Assembly: GCA_005765155.1 (NCBI GenBank)
Contig: VCCP01000006.1
Span: forward strand, 1,066,501 to 1,130,500
Source of the DNA: Zelopaecilomyces penicillatus
Lineage: Eukaryota > Ascomycota > Sordariomycetes > Hypocreales > Pseudodiploosporaceae
DNA length: 64,000 bases
Direction of reading: 5' to 3'
Shown: one piece after another, positions 1 to 10,203 of the stretch
Position numbering within the stretch: position 1 is the stretch's first letter
How the letters are laid out: each line of letters starts with the position of its first letter
Notes under the pieces: generated by a model
What the model was told of the DNA's origin: nothing
What the model saw: the letters and a program-made list of their open reading frames with translations, nothing else
The model's database searches: none
Position numbers and translations under genes: made by a program

Positions 1-1552
1 GGGCCGATCGATCGCTGTGCGTCTTCGTCCACTGGCAGGTTGCGGGGAGATTCGCTTGGGTTTGGTGGCTGCTGCACCCCAGACTGCAGGGAGAGGCGGC
101 ACCAGGGGGGCCACCAACAACCACAAAAAGATATTTCTACGAACAGCAAGAAGGAACAATTTCTCGCGCCGGCGATTTCTCCGTGTTACACTAACCAATT
201 CATGCAGAATGGGGATGGGCGGGAAGAAAAATGTAACTTACATAGGGCCTGGCCGCCGAAGCGAAGTCGTTCATTGCAACGCAGCCGTGCAGAAGCGTTC
301 GACGGAACCCAATGGGGGTGGTTTCGCCCCTCTCGAATGCAGTTCGCTGTCCATTATCCTCCTTCTCTGCATATCCAGGGTGCCGGTTAAAGTAACGCCA
401 TCTCGAACCTCTTTCAGCTGCATGAACATTGTCTTGGACGTCCGATGCTGACAAAAGGCACAAAAGACAAAGGCGGGCAAGCAAACACAATGGCTTTCTG
501 CTAGGTATGAGGTATGAAAGGGGAGGAATTAGCGTAAGACCGCCAAGCAACCGGAGGATGACGGCGGCCCCTCCGCTAAAGAAGACCTACCATGAATCTT
601 TTTAGCGGCTAACCTCCGCCTGGGGAAACGCTGCTGAAGGAACAAGCTGAGGTGGCCTTTCTACAGTGGACGTGCCGGCTTCTTCCAGCGTGTTGCAGCC
701 ACCCCATTCGCTAGCCTTCAGCAGGGCGGGAGATTCGAGCACCCCTGCCCAGCCTCCCCCCACCCCCCAGCGATCATCCACAGCGAATTACAGCGAATTA
801 CAGCGCTCAGCAGCCTCCCAACCCATCCCAACCTGGCCTTTGGATCGCAATTGCACGTGTCCCCTCCAACCTATCGGCCCTTCAGTCAGGAGGACGCGCT
901 CAGTTCCTGCGTTAGGGTAGCATCGTCAACAGCCACCTTTGCCTGTTTCGGGACTCCGATGGGGATCTGATGGAGCTTCGATGTGGCTCATGGAGTGCTC
1001 TTGGAAATGCCGTCCTCTCACCAGGCCAGGGCACATCAGGCTTCTGAGTCCCAAGACACCTCCCCAGGCCTCTTCACTCTTGCCAGGCTCCTCATCCATA
1101 CTCTATACACACACCCCCTCGCCCTTCCCCCTGGACCCAACCACAATAGCGGACCTCGCTCCGTCTTCAACAATGCTCTGACCAAGCCGCTGGTTGGAAC
1201 GTGTCGTTCTCGGGCAAATTAGAGTTGCTAAAGGGGATGGATGTCCGCAAGTGTAGCCTGGGCTGGGGTGTGGCATGTCGGACGTCGTTACTGACCTTCC
1301 GAAATGGCCTCGGGACTGACTCTACGGTCACTCGCCGTGAGATGCAAGTCTCATAAGCCAGCTTGCGAGTATACTTAAAGGCCGTGCTGATCCCGCATCA
1401 ATCAGATAGAGCACAGATCATTACGACAGTCGCCTTTCTTTCCTTTAGAACCATTCGACTTATATATCTATCTCAGTCTCCCCCCAAACCCAGTTTTATA
1501 TACTTACATACAACGACACCACCCATCTTCATAGTCAGAAACATCCGTTAAC
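1..1552. other. Gene-free left flank / GH16 promoter
   Basis: No convincing coding region is seen on either strand; open frames here are short, overlap each other in several frames and have no recognisable protein features. A ten-base direct repeat (CAGCGAATTA, twice) lies at about 783-802. The last 200 bases before 1553 are pyrimidine- and A-rich with TATA-like ATATATC around 1460, which fits the core promoter and leader of the downstream glucanase gene. Confidence 0.5.
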
Positions 1553-2489
1553 ATGATGCGTCCCACTCTTCTCGCGGCTGTGGCTGCTCTGGCCTCTCTC
1601 GCCGACGCCTGGGCTCCTCCCAACTACGGTGGCTTCAATCTGGTCTGGCAAGAGGCCTTTGGCGGAGGTGGTGGCTCATCACCCAACGGGGGCAACTGGA
1701 ACATCATCAACGGCAACCTTGGCGTCAACAACGAGCTTCAGACCTACACCTCCAGCACCCGGAACGCCCAGCTCAGCGGTGGCGGCACTCTTCAGCTTGT
1801 TCCATGGCGGGACGGCGCCTACCCGGGCGGCTGGAGCTCCGGCCGAATGGAGAGCAAATACGTCTTCACTCCTCAGGCCGGTAAGCTGACCAGAGTTGAG
1901 GCGGCCATCCGCTTCGGTGGCAACAACCCCGGCAACAAGCAGGGTATCTGGCCAGCTTTCTGGATGCTGGGAAACTCCATTCGAAACGGAGCTCCCTGGC
2001 CAGGGTGTGGTGAGATTGATATTCTTGAGACGGTCAACGGCCAGTTGACTGGCCACGGCACATTGCACTGCGATGTGTTCCCTGGAGGCATCTGCAATGA
2101 GGGTCTCGGTATTGGATCCACCGTTGGCATCCCCAACCAAGACTGGCACAACTGGCGTGTTGAGGTCGACCGCCGTCCTGGCAACTGGCAAGACCAGTCC
2201 ATCACCTGGTATATGGATGGGCAGCAGTTCCACCAGATCCGAGGCTCTCGCATCAACAACTTCAACGTCTGGGCTTCCATCGCTCAGAGCCCGCTCTTCA
2301 TCATTCTCAACGTCGCTGTCGGTGGCAACTGGGTAAGCATCCACTCTTTCCTCTCTTACAATCGATCCTTCATAAAGTCATCATATACTAACATAAACAC
2401 TCTTTTAGCCTGGATACCCCAACGGTGCTACTCTTGATGGCTACGGCAGCATGATGGAAGTTGGCTATGTCGGCCACTACTCCACCTAA
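1553..2489 (+). CDS. Secreted GH16 family beta-glucanase
   Basis: Two exons, 1553-2332 and 2409-2489, give a 286-residue protein. The intron (2333-2408) starts GTAAGC and ends TTTTAG. Residues 1-20 form a classical signal peptide ending near ADAWA, so the enzyme is secreted or wall-bound. The catalytic signature of glycoside hydrolase family 16, EIDILE, sits at residues 154-159 and carries the nucleophile and acid/base glutamates. Aromatic strands typical of the jelly-roll fold follow (WHNWRVEVDR, ITWYMDG), and the protein ends with the usual GGNW..PGYPNG strand, which the intron splits. The family hydrolyses beta-1,3 or beta-1,3/1,4 glucans such as laminarin, fungal wall glucan or plant mixed-linkage glucan; exact substrate cannot be read from sequence. 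Two ATGs are adjacent at 1553 and 1556; either could be used. Length is normal for the short, single-domain members. Confidence 0.93.
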
Positions 2490-4472
2490 ACGAAATGAGC
2501 ATACGAAACAAGACAACCTCCTGGAGAGATGGGCTTGCACGTTGACGCGTGCCCCCTTTCGACATCTCTCCCATGATATTCTCTTACCCCTTATGCCTTG
2601 TCTTTTACTTCTTCTTCTTTTCTGCTCAGCACATATATTCTGCACATACGCAAATATCTTGTACATACAACTTTTTTGCCATTCTGTTTTAACCCTTCAC
2701 ATTGTATATATTAGATGTGTTCACCCTTTTTGTACATATGTCCGTACTTAGACGGCTTATACCATTCGCTATCGGCATGATGGATGCCTGGTTTATATAG
2801 CACTGTTAGTTTTATTGATACATATGATGCTATTATCTTGAGCCACTGGTTTTTCCAAAGTTGGTGAAGTTGCTGACAGTCAAATGTGATATGTGACATA
2901 AGTTCTCTGTTGAACAGACAGGTTGAGTCGTATGTTGTGCTTTTGTGTGGGTCTTGATTGTACACAAACTAAGTCCTGTATCTACCAATTTATCTAGTAG
3001 ACCCAGAGGATTGTTATTCAACGCTCTTACAAAGGGGATGATAATGAACTACGCCAGTGCTAGATATACAGTTGGCACTAGGCTGACTCGGAAAGAAACA
3101 CAGTCTATATCAACAAGCATGGTTTAACAGTATGCGGGCCAACACTGACAGGGTGATGGTAAATGTTGACCGAATCTAGCGGCTAAGTTCATAAACTATT
3201 TTGTGCAATAAATAAGGACAGACTTAGAAAAGTATCACGTTTCTCATGCTTATCAATTGCCTTTCCCAGTGGCTTCGTTTCTTGTGATTTAGCATACATC
3301 AACAGCCGCGTAATTCTGTTGATTCAGACAAACGCATTCTTCAATGTGACGACTTTGGAATGCACAATCTTAATATAGAGGCATCAAAAAACCCTCACAG
3401 ATCAGGCAGTCGCATTGGATTTGGACTTTTGAAGCAAAATCGCCCACTGGTGCCCTGTAACACACCCCAACACACCAGTCACAGAGACGAGAATGGCGCA
3501 GTCAAAAGCGCAAAGAAAGGGTTTGTAGAAAAAGCTACAGAATCGTGATATAAAGTAACTGGCCAGAGGGATCATTTGATCAACCCATGATTGACTATAA
3601 AATTATATATTTTCCCTGCTACTCAAAATGGGTATGGTCATTCGTACGTTGGGGGGACATGACGTGATGATGGAATGCCTTGTTGCCTTTGAGGCTGAGG
3701 CCTTCGTTAGTTATTCATAGAATCAGCGATCAAGAAGAATACACTTCTATGACTAGATCTTATACTAATCAAGAGCTATGGGCATCCGTACCAAAATACT
3801 GACACTGCAACATTGAGGACATTACTTATCACTCAGGCTCTCAACCTAGCTACATCGCCACCCGCACGACATACCATGAGAGGAAACCCGAAATCATTTC
3901 CTAGCTCAGAGCATCGGGAGTTAGGGTGATTTTATCGGACTTTTAATTCCTGGCTTCTTCGTACTAATCAATCTATTTAGAAGCCAAGGCCGTAATGACC
4001 AGGGCAGAGGTTCTCATGTTTTTTTTGGTGCCTCCAGTTGCCAATCTGGAATCATGTACACTAACTGAGGTTGATGATTCTACTTTATGTTAATGTAATC
4101 TACGAGTACTTGTAGTTTGGTCGTTTCGTTTTGTGTACATGGGACGTAAGCTGTGCAATTCTCCGAACTAATCTAAAAAAAGGCTTGGTCTGCAATTGCT
4201 GTACAGATGATGGACCAACGTCAAGGTATCTGTTCATTGTGCATTTTCACAAACATGTACAGAACGTGTTGTAGAGACAGATATATCATTCAGATATGGC
4301 TATAAGTCTATAGATGGATAACATGTATCCAGCAGCTTCTAAGTATATTAATATGTACTAACAATGTCTATTACGTTGCACTTCCATCTCCGCCTAGTTT
4401 TATTCCACCCAATTGAAGTTTCTTTACGGGTCGAACGGTACGCAGGGTTCTTCTTAAATAAGCTCTCAGAGC
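2490..4472. other. AT-richer gene-free stretch
   Basis: Between the GH16 stop and the transporter stop (convergent genes) almost 2 kb holds no supportable gene. The base composition is visibly more AT-rich than the coding parts, with many short T and A runs. It includes the 3' untranslated regions of both neighbours. I see no terminal inverted repeats, target duplication or protein relic that would identify a transposon remnant, though repeat-induced mutation of an old element cannot be excluded by eye. Confidence 0.4.
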
Positions 4473-6412
4473 TCAAATAACATTGCCCCTTGTTTGCTTG
4501 ATATCGCGAAGCTTAATGTCTCTCCAGGCCCATGTGCAAGCCCAGCCACCCACCAAGAAGCACATACTCGTGATGAGCATGTACCGCTGAGACTGCCCAT
4601 AGGCAATTGAGATTCCGTGCCTGATCTCAGTGCCTACGGGATAACCAAGCTGGCTGTACACACTGCCATATATACTTTCAATCGCAGAGCCAGCTGGCAA
4701 GTTCGCCGCGAGCTTGTCCTTGAATGTGCCAGTCCAGATGGCGGAGGCAATGGTGGATCCAACTGCGCTGCCGATGCTTCCAAAGAGATCTAGCATGGCA
4801 ATAATGACTGCAATATGCTGATGGTCTGATGGGGACATCATGGCCATCTCACCGGCAATAACAATCGGTCCTCCTGCAAAGGCAACAAAGATTTGGGTCA
4901 TGACAACATAGCCGATGCTCTGGTCAGGCTGTCTGAAGTGAATCATGAGGCCGACGCCTAGCATCATGAGCGGCATCGAGTACAAGGTAGCCGCCCACTT
5001 GAAGCGGCCGGTGCGACGAATAAAATATCCAATAACGAGGGCTGCGAAGCATGAGCCCACGCGGTAGATGTTGCTGATGTATGTGGCCTTGGTGACGCCC
5101 GTATTCCATACCACGAGTAGCATGGAGTAAAAAAAGCTGCCCCAAATGGCGGAGTTGGCAAAGACGAAGAAGAACATCATGCCGCCGAAGAAAACGGTCC
5201 GATCCGAAAGGAGCTTAACGGGGATGAACTTGACAGGCGCAAAGAACTTTTCCCAAAGGACGAAGCAGATGATGAGTAGGGCTCCGAAGATGATCATGCA
5301 GATAATCATGGGCGAGCGCCATCTGTCGGCCTGGTAGGAGTAAATCGAGAAGGGCAGCAGGAACAGAGCCATACCGGCGGCTAGAATCAAGATACCGAAG
5401 AGATCCACATCGATGACATATTTCTTGATAGCACCGAGGGTTACTTTTCCATGGTCCAATTTCACGAGGCCCATCTTGCGCGCTTTGTTGTGGTTGTACA
5501 GGAAAAGTCCAGCCAGAGGCAGCACAACAAACGGCGTCACAATAGCCCAAAGTCCAAAACCCCATCGGAATCCAGGTCCGTCGAGAATACTGTCCGCCAT
5601 GGGGCCACCAGCCCAGGTCGTGACGATGTAGGGAGACGTCGCAAAGGCAAGCATGAGGGATCGGTTTAGGAGAGATGTCGTATCGGCGATGAAGATGGTT
5701 ACGCAGTAACTCACGCCCTGTGCTCTGTGTATAAGTACAACAAATTCATGGTTAGTGTCTTTACTTCTAGGACTTTGGGAGTTTACACTTGATTGATTTC
5801 GCAACTTACCCGATGGAGGAAAAGACTTGAGCAGCGGCGTAGGTCTCGACGTTCTTGCAAGCCGCCATCATGATGAAGCCCACAACCCAAAGAGAGACCG
5901 TTAAAATTAAGCCCTGGGGTCTACCCCATGTATCTAGGATCTTGGCCAGAGGCAGTTTTGACAGTCCACCAAAGAGACTAGACATGATACCAACCGCCGC
6001 AGTTAATGAATGTCTCTGGAACGAGCTCGTCACAAAGGGATTCATAGCACGGACGACGACCTCTTGTGTCGACGTGATGAAGTAGATGAGCCATATGCTG
6101 TGTTTCGAACCCTTGTCAGCATACACATCGTGAAGAAAGGCAACAATCCTTGCAGCAAAGAAGTTGTAGCGAGATAAAACAGAAACAGGGTGGTTTTTAC
6201 ATCACATAGGCAGCAACCATATGCGCCGTGGTCCATACCGCTGCGGCCGCCTCAATCTTCTTGACACCAGCCTGGTTATCATCGCCCGTTGTGAAGTTGT
6301 TGCTGCCAGAATCGTGGCCATCTTTGTGAACGTTGCCCTTCTCATCGGCCAACTCCGGGCCAGCGGCTGGGCTCGAGTCACTCGAGGCCTTGGCCTTGGA
6401 AAACAAACCCAT
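4473..6412 (-). CDS. Siderophore-iron transporter, MFS (MirB/Sit1-like)
   Basis: Three exons on the minus strand, 6412-6201, 6097-5810 and 5724-4473, join in frame to 583 residues; introns 6098-6200 and 5725-5809 have GT..AG ends. The start is the first ATG (6412). About 70 polar N-terminal residues precede the first membrane segment (VAAYVIIWLIYF). The sequence keeps hallmarks of the fungal siderophore-iron transporter family: the STQEVVV stretch after helix 1, the LAKILDTWGRPQG motif-A loop, FSSIGAQGVSY, and a long C-terminal half with the GGP and AFAGGPIVIAGEMAMM helix, consistent with the family's 14 helices. Members import ferric hydroxamate siderophores by proton symport at the plasma membrane or vesicles. 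It is transcribed divergently from the CFEM gene at 7936; the shared 1.5 kb contains a paired SreA-type motif, so iron repression is likely. Substrate (ferricrocin, coprogen, triacetylfusarinine or a foreign siderophore) is not determinable. Confidence 0.9.
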
Positions 6413-7935
6413 GGCTGACAAACCCTAGAGGGGGTAGAATCACAAATACAATGAAATACGATTTGACCGGTGGGATGTTCAACTTGCAAGCCAAAAAGCA
6501 AGGCGATGAGAGAGGGGGGGGAGGAGGAGTAAAAAGAAAATAGCCAAAACAAGCAGCTGCAGGGTGTAGGCACGTTTATGAACCGAGTCGAACCAGTACG
6601 CAAACTCCCCCCCCAAAAAGCACAGGGACAGGATTCTCGGCAGTCTGGACCGGCCCTTATAATCTACATGTTCATAAACCCAGCGTTCGGTCTCCGCTCC
6701 ATGACAACGTGGGCCGAGATTGTCCGTATCCATCCGAACCCTCCTCCCCCCTCCCCATCTAAACCAACAACAAAAGCGATTCACATTGCAACCCCCCCTT
6801 CTCCTCTCGGAGCGAACAGAGGAGATGACTTGAACCAATGCACCACCGCTCTCCCAGCACTCCGAGCCGAGAACGACCACTAAAGAAAAATGCCGCTTCG
6901 GACATGGGTACGCATCAGGTAGTAAAAAGAGGACCCTAGCCTGCAGCCCTCAGCTAACTAGCTAGCCTTAAAACTAGGGAATAATGACAGTAGGTAGTAA
7001 AATTGATAACACCCCAACGGCGTTATTCGTGGTGGTATGCAGCCCGGTACCCTCCCTGGCCGGAATGGAGCCTCCCCTTGGGCGATTGGATGCTAGCCAA
7101 TGAGGACATCTAATCTGATGATCAGATAAATTTTTTATCTGATCCATCTAACGCAGGCGAGCTATTATTGTTACCCCACCCACATGGAAAAGTTCCCACA
7201 CACGCGCTTGCAGGCTTGCTTCTTCGGCCAAACCCGCTAGACCTCAACCATAACAAACTTACGAATATGGAATGGCTCCAGGACTTTGGAGTTCCCATCC
7301 CCATGATCAGTGTTTGGGCACAGCCTGAATTTTCAATACCAACCAACAAAACGTGACCCTGGAAGCCATTCTTTCGCCAAGGGGCGGGTATCCACCAGAA
7401 AACTCCAAAGGCCTGCCCTCACCAGCCTCACAATGGGAGACGAGAAGGAACCTGCATGGGTTGTTGGCGGTGGGGGATGGTGGTGGGCATGGCGAGATGA
7501 AAGGTTCAAGCGATCCGGCACCCACCCTCCTTGTAGCCCTTTAAAATATAATAAAAGAGAAATCTCCACTTAGTGAAAGGCTGAAGAGGTTGTGGATGTC
7601 TCCGTGAAAAGCCACAAATCTTGTCTTGGGGCAATAGTGTTGTCAATGCCCACGGTCGCTTAGAAAGTCCCCTTGGGATCCCGGAGTCCGATCGAACATG
7701 GGCTTGCCTCGGTCCATTGGTGGTTGGGTGTGCCGTGCGTGCCGTTTGCATTGAGTCCGAAGAGTGCTTATATTCACGGCCACCCTCCCAAGATCCAAGT
7801 TGTCGGTTTCTGTCAGGCTTTAAATCGTCATCTCCCCCACCCCCACCGCAGTTCTCAATTTAATACTCACTTAACGGAATATCCCTCTACCAAGTCTATT
7901 ATCAGTCATCACCAACCAACCAATACAACACCACA
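6413..7935. other. Shared divergent promoter of the iron genes
   Basis: This 1.5 kb lies between the start codons of the divergent siderophore transporter and CFEM genes. It contains no plausible gene. It carries the inverted pair of ATCAGATAA motifs at 7121-7143, a CCAAT pentamer at 7097-7101 only 20 bases from it, and a further TGATAA at 7004-7009. Pyrimidine-rich tracts near 7820-7860 precede the CFEM gene and purine-rich tracts (pyrimidine-rich on the minus strand) near 6500-6540 precede the transporter. Confidence 0.7.
7121..7143. promoter_or_regulatory. Inverted pair of SreA-type GATA sites
   Basis: ATCAGATAAA at 7121-7130 is followed after three T by its exact reverse complement at 7134-7143. 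Each arm contains ATCAGATAA, matching the ATCWGATAA consensus described for iron-sensing fungal GATA repressors (SreA, SRE, Urbs1, Sre1). The element is about 710 bp from the transporter ATG and 790 bp from the CFEM ATG. Binding is inferred from the motif and context. Isolated copies of the 9-mer also occur at 9294-9302 and, reversed, at 14367-14375, so single copies are not diagnostic; the close inverted pair is. Confidence 0.75.
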
Positions 7936-8587
7936 ATGAAGGTCTCCCCCCTCGTCCTGGCCGCCGCCATTGCCGGCTCCGCTGTCGCTCAGCAACGATC
8001 CGAGTACTTCCCGAAATGCGCCCTCGATTGCCTTGACCAGGGCACCAAGAAGGCTACCGACTGCAGCCTCGACGATGCCGTTTGCTGGTGTGTCCAGAAG
8101 AACTACGAGAACATTTACGACGCATCCCTAGCCTGCGTTCTCAAAGATTGTGGCGCCGACAAGTCTGTTGGTACGTTTTCGTATCCCAAGTCCCACCCCA
8201 ACTGCTTCATAGACTTTCAGTCAGACCAGGTTCACCTATTCTAACATGTGAGGAATCGCAGCGGAGGTGCTCCCGGCCGCCATCAAGTTCTGCTCAGCCG
8301 CTACCCTTTCCGCATCGCAGGGCAGCCCGTCCACCGAGGCCGCCTCGCCGACGGCTACTCCTACTGAGGCCGGCTCCACATCCGCCGCCCCGACATCGAG
8401 TGGCGCCGTCATCACTTCTGCCCCAGCGTCAGACTCTTCATCGGGAGAAATCACATCGAAGCCGACCGGATCTACAGAAACTAAGAGCGCTGCTGTCAGC
8501 AGTACCTCTAGTCCCGCGGGCGCTCCCGCAAGTGGTCCCCTGGGTGGATTTGCCTTGGCTGTCCTCGGCGCTCTTGCCGCCTTTTAA
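7936..8587 (+). CDS. CFEM-domain GPI-anchored protein
   Basis: Two exons, 7936-8170 and 8262-8587, encode 186 residues; the intron 8171-8261 begins GTACGT and ends CGCAG. Residues 1-18 are a signal peptide. Eight cysteines at 28, 32, 43, 50, 52, 67, 72 and 89 match the CFEM pattern, including the CxC pair, and Asp46/Asp47 lie where the heme-iron-ligating aspartate sits in Candida Csa2/Rbt5-type proteins. Residues about 95-165 are a Ser/Thr/Pro/Ala-rich stalk, likely O-glycosylated, and the last 20 residues are hydrophobic after small residues, as in a GPI-attachment signal. Known members bind heme or act as wall or surface proteins; some are effectors. Divergence from a siderophore transporter with paired GATA-iron sites between them supports an iron or heme uptake role, which is inference. 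Confidence 0.92.
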
Positions 8588-9070
8588 CTCTGAAAAGACA
8601 TAGGGATAGATAAACATGGGTTGTAAACAGTCAGGTATAATACATATATAATTTCAAATATGTCAATTCAATGAATTTTCTTACGATGAGTGTTGCGCAC
8701 GTTTTCTTGGTCAATAAAATCCCTAACTGTGTTGACGCCATCTTAATTCTGCCACTTGCGATTCGCAGGCCTCGTCTGTGTGAGGCTTCTATTGCGCTAT
8801 TCAACGATAGATTTGCTTATTTATCGAGACGTGATAGTCAATATGTGCTATCACTGGATAAATTTATAGGATATGCAGAACCATGTTCTCGTCGGTATAC
8901 ACTAACTTGTGAAACTTACCTATGTGCAATAGAGGCTCCTGACCAAATTAGGTCCCATGAACGGCCTATTGCTTGGCCCTCTTAGGACTGACATGTAACA
9001 ACATTACCGGATAGGCATCAACATGTTGTGCATTCTCTGAACATAGCAAAAAAAAATACCAAAAGAAAGT
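8588..9070. other. 3' flank of CFEM gene
   Basis: No gene is supported here. An open frame of about 100 codons at 8671-8985 has no start context, signal or recognisable domain and is treated as chance. The beginning includes the AT-rich 3' untranslated region of the CFEM gene. Close to 9050-9058 is the A-run that reads as a T-run downstream of the minus-strand tRNA. Confidence 0.4.
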
Positions 9071-9190
9071 CGACAGAGACAGGGTTCGAACCTGCGCAGC
9101 CGAAGCTAAAGCATATCTGACGGTGTGTGAAGCGGACGAACCTCTTCAGACCATTCAAGTGCTTCCCCTTAACCACTCGGGCACTCTGCC
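9071..9190 (-). tRNA. tRNA-Ser(UGA) with 39-nt intron
   Basis: On the minus strand, 9190-9184 (GGCAGAG) pairs with 9078-9072 (CTCTGTC) as the acceptor stem with one G-U pair, and G9071 is the discriminator, as in serine tRNAs. The D arm is CCCGAGTGGTTAAGGG. The anticodon stem AAGCA/TGCTT encloses loop bases with anticodon TGA at 9157-9155. A 39-nt intron (9153-9115) interrupts the loop one base 3' of the anticodon, the canonical position. The long variable arm (AGC-TTCG-GCT) identifies a class II tRNA, and the T arm is GCAGG-TTCGAAC-CCTGT. Runs TTTCTTTT and nine T just downstream serve as Pol III terminators. It decodes UCA (and wobble UCG) serine codons. Confidence 0.93.
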
Positions 9191-10203
9191 TGTTGTATTG
9201 TCTGTGGTGCCTCCTCGAGCCAACTAGGTTACCTATGTAGGCCAGTTGCAGTGGCATTAGTAGTGAAGCGGGTGTGCAGCATCGCTATTTGTAATCAGAT
9301 AATCTCTGCTATTACGCTTCAACCGCAACGTGAGTGTCAGCGCTGCTCAAGAGGACTGATTGCGTGCACCATTGCTATAACACAAACAAGAGGCTCAAAT
9401 CCGGTTCACAAGCCAGGGCCGTTAAAATGCCTACGAGTGGCAAGTGGGCAAGAAAGGGAGAACACGATGATTGATTGCAGTTTGGGCGGCGGCTGTCGTT
9501 AATTACGGGAAATTGCCAGTTGGGAACAAGAGACAAAGCTCACTGGAACATAATAACGGCTGCAGGCAAAAGAACAAGTGCTGACGAATAGGCGAGTACG
9601 TACCGCCAACGGCCACATGGCATTGGTCGGATTAGTGATGATGTCAGCACACTGAGCCCAACACAACAGGACCCTTTATTCGAGCATCAAAACGTCTTGC
9701 ATGAGTAGTGCCAACCAGGACCCAGATGGAATTACGGAGTACATGCTCCGCTGTCGCAACCTCGGGCTTCAAGTCCCATCGGCTGATTTGTGCATCAAGA
9801 GGTTTGCCATCGCGCTTCCAGCTTCCGGCGTCTGGTCTGGATCCGCGCGGAGGCTTTCTCCAGAAGCAAGGGACGGTTTGCTAAAGGATTTTACGGTCCA
9901 CGTGACCCAAACTCCTGGGTTCCTAATGTGGTTTTGGTTGTGCCCCCAGAAGCCAAGCGATCAGACCCCCCCGCCCCATGTGTGGCCTGGCCCGTAGTGG
10001 CAGGTCACGATCATCCAGCCTCGCAGTTTCTGACTGGCGCTGACCTGCTGGCCGCCGCGAAATCCGCCTTCTGCCCTCAGGTCGCTGCTGCACTGGCGAG
10101 CCTTTGGGGTCGTCTCCCCCCTTTACGAACTTCCAGCGCCCACCGTTGAATCCAACCTACAGTTTTTGGGGGCACCCGGACCCCGTCCCTGCCTCACCGC
10201 GCC
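9191..10203. other. Gene-free stretch before the SANT gene
   Basis: About 1 kb without a supportable gene. An ATG at 9701 opens a 98-codon frame without recognisable features, which I leave out. One ATCAGATAA motif occurs at 9294-9302, about 100 bases upstream of the tRNA. The final 300 bases become GC-rich with C-runs and probably include the promoter and leader of the gene starting at 10204. Confidence 0.4.

Noticed and set aside
1679..2344. 221-codon minus-strand frame across the GH16 gene
   Set aside because: Antisense shadow of a GC-rich coding exon; the plus strand encodes a clear GH16 protein.
2700..4440. Decayed transposon in the AT-rich stretch
   Set aside because: No terminal repeats, target-site duplication or coding relic seen; AT-richness alone is insufficient.
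9701..9997. 98-codon frame upstream of the SANT gene
   Set aside because: Starts with ATG but shows no domain, no splice link to the SANT gene and rich Pro/Trp content typical of C-rich non-coding DNA.
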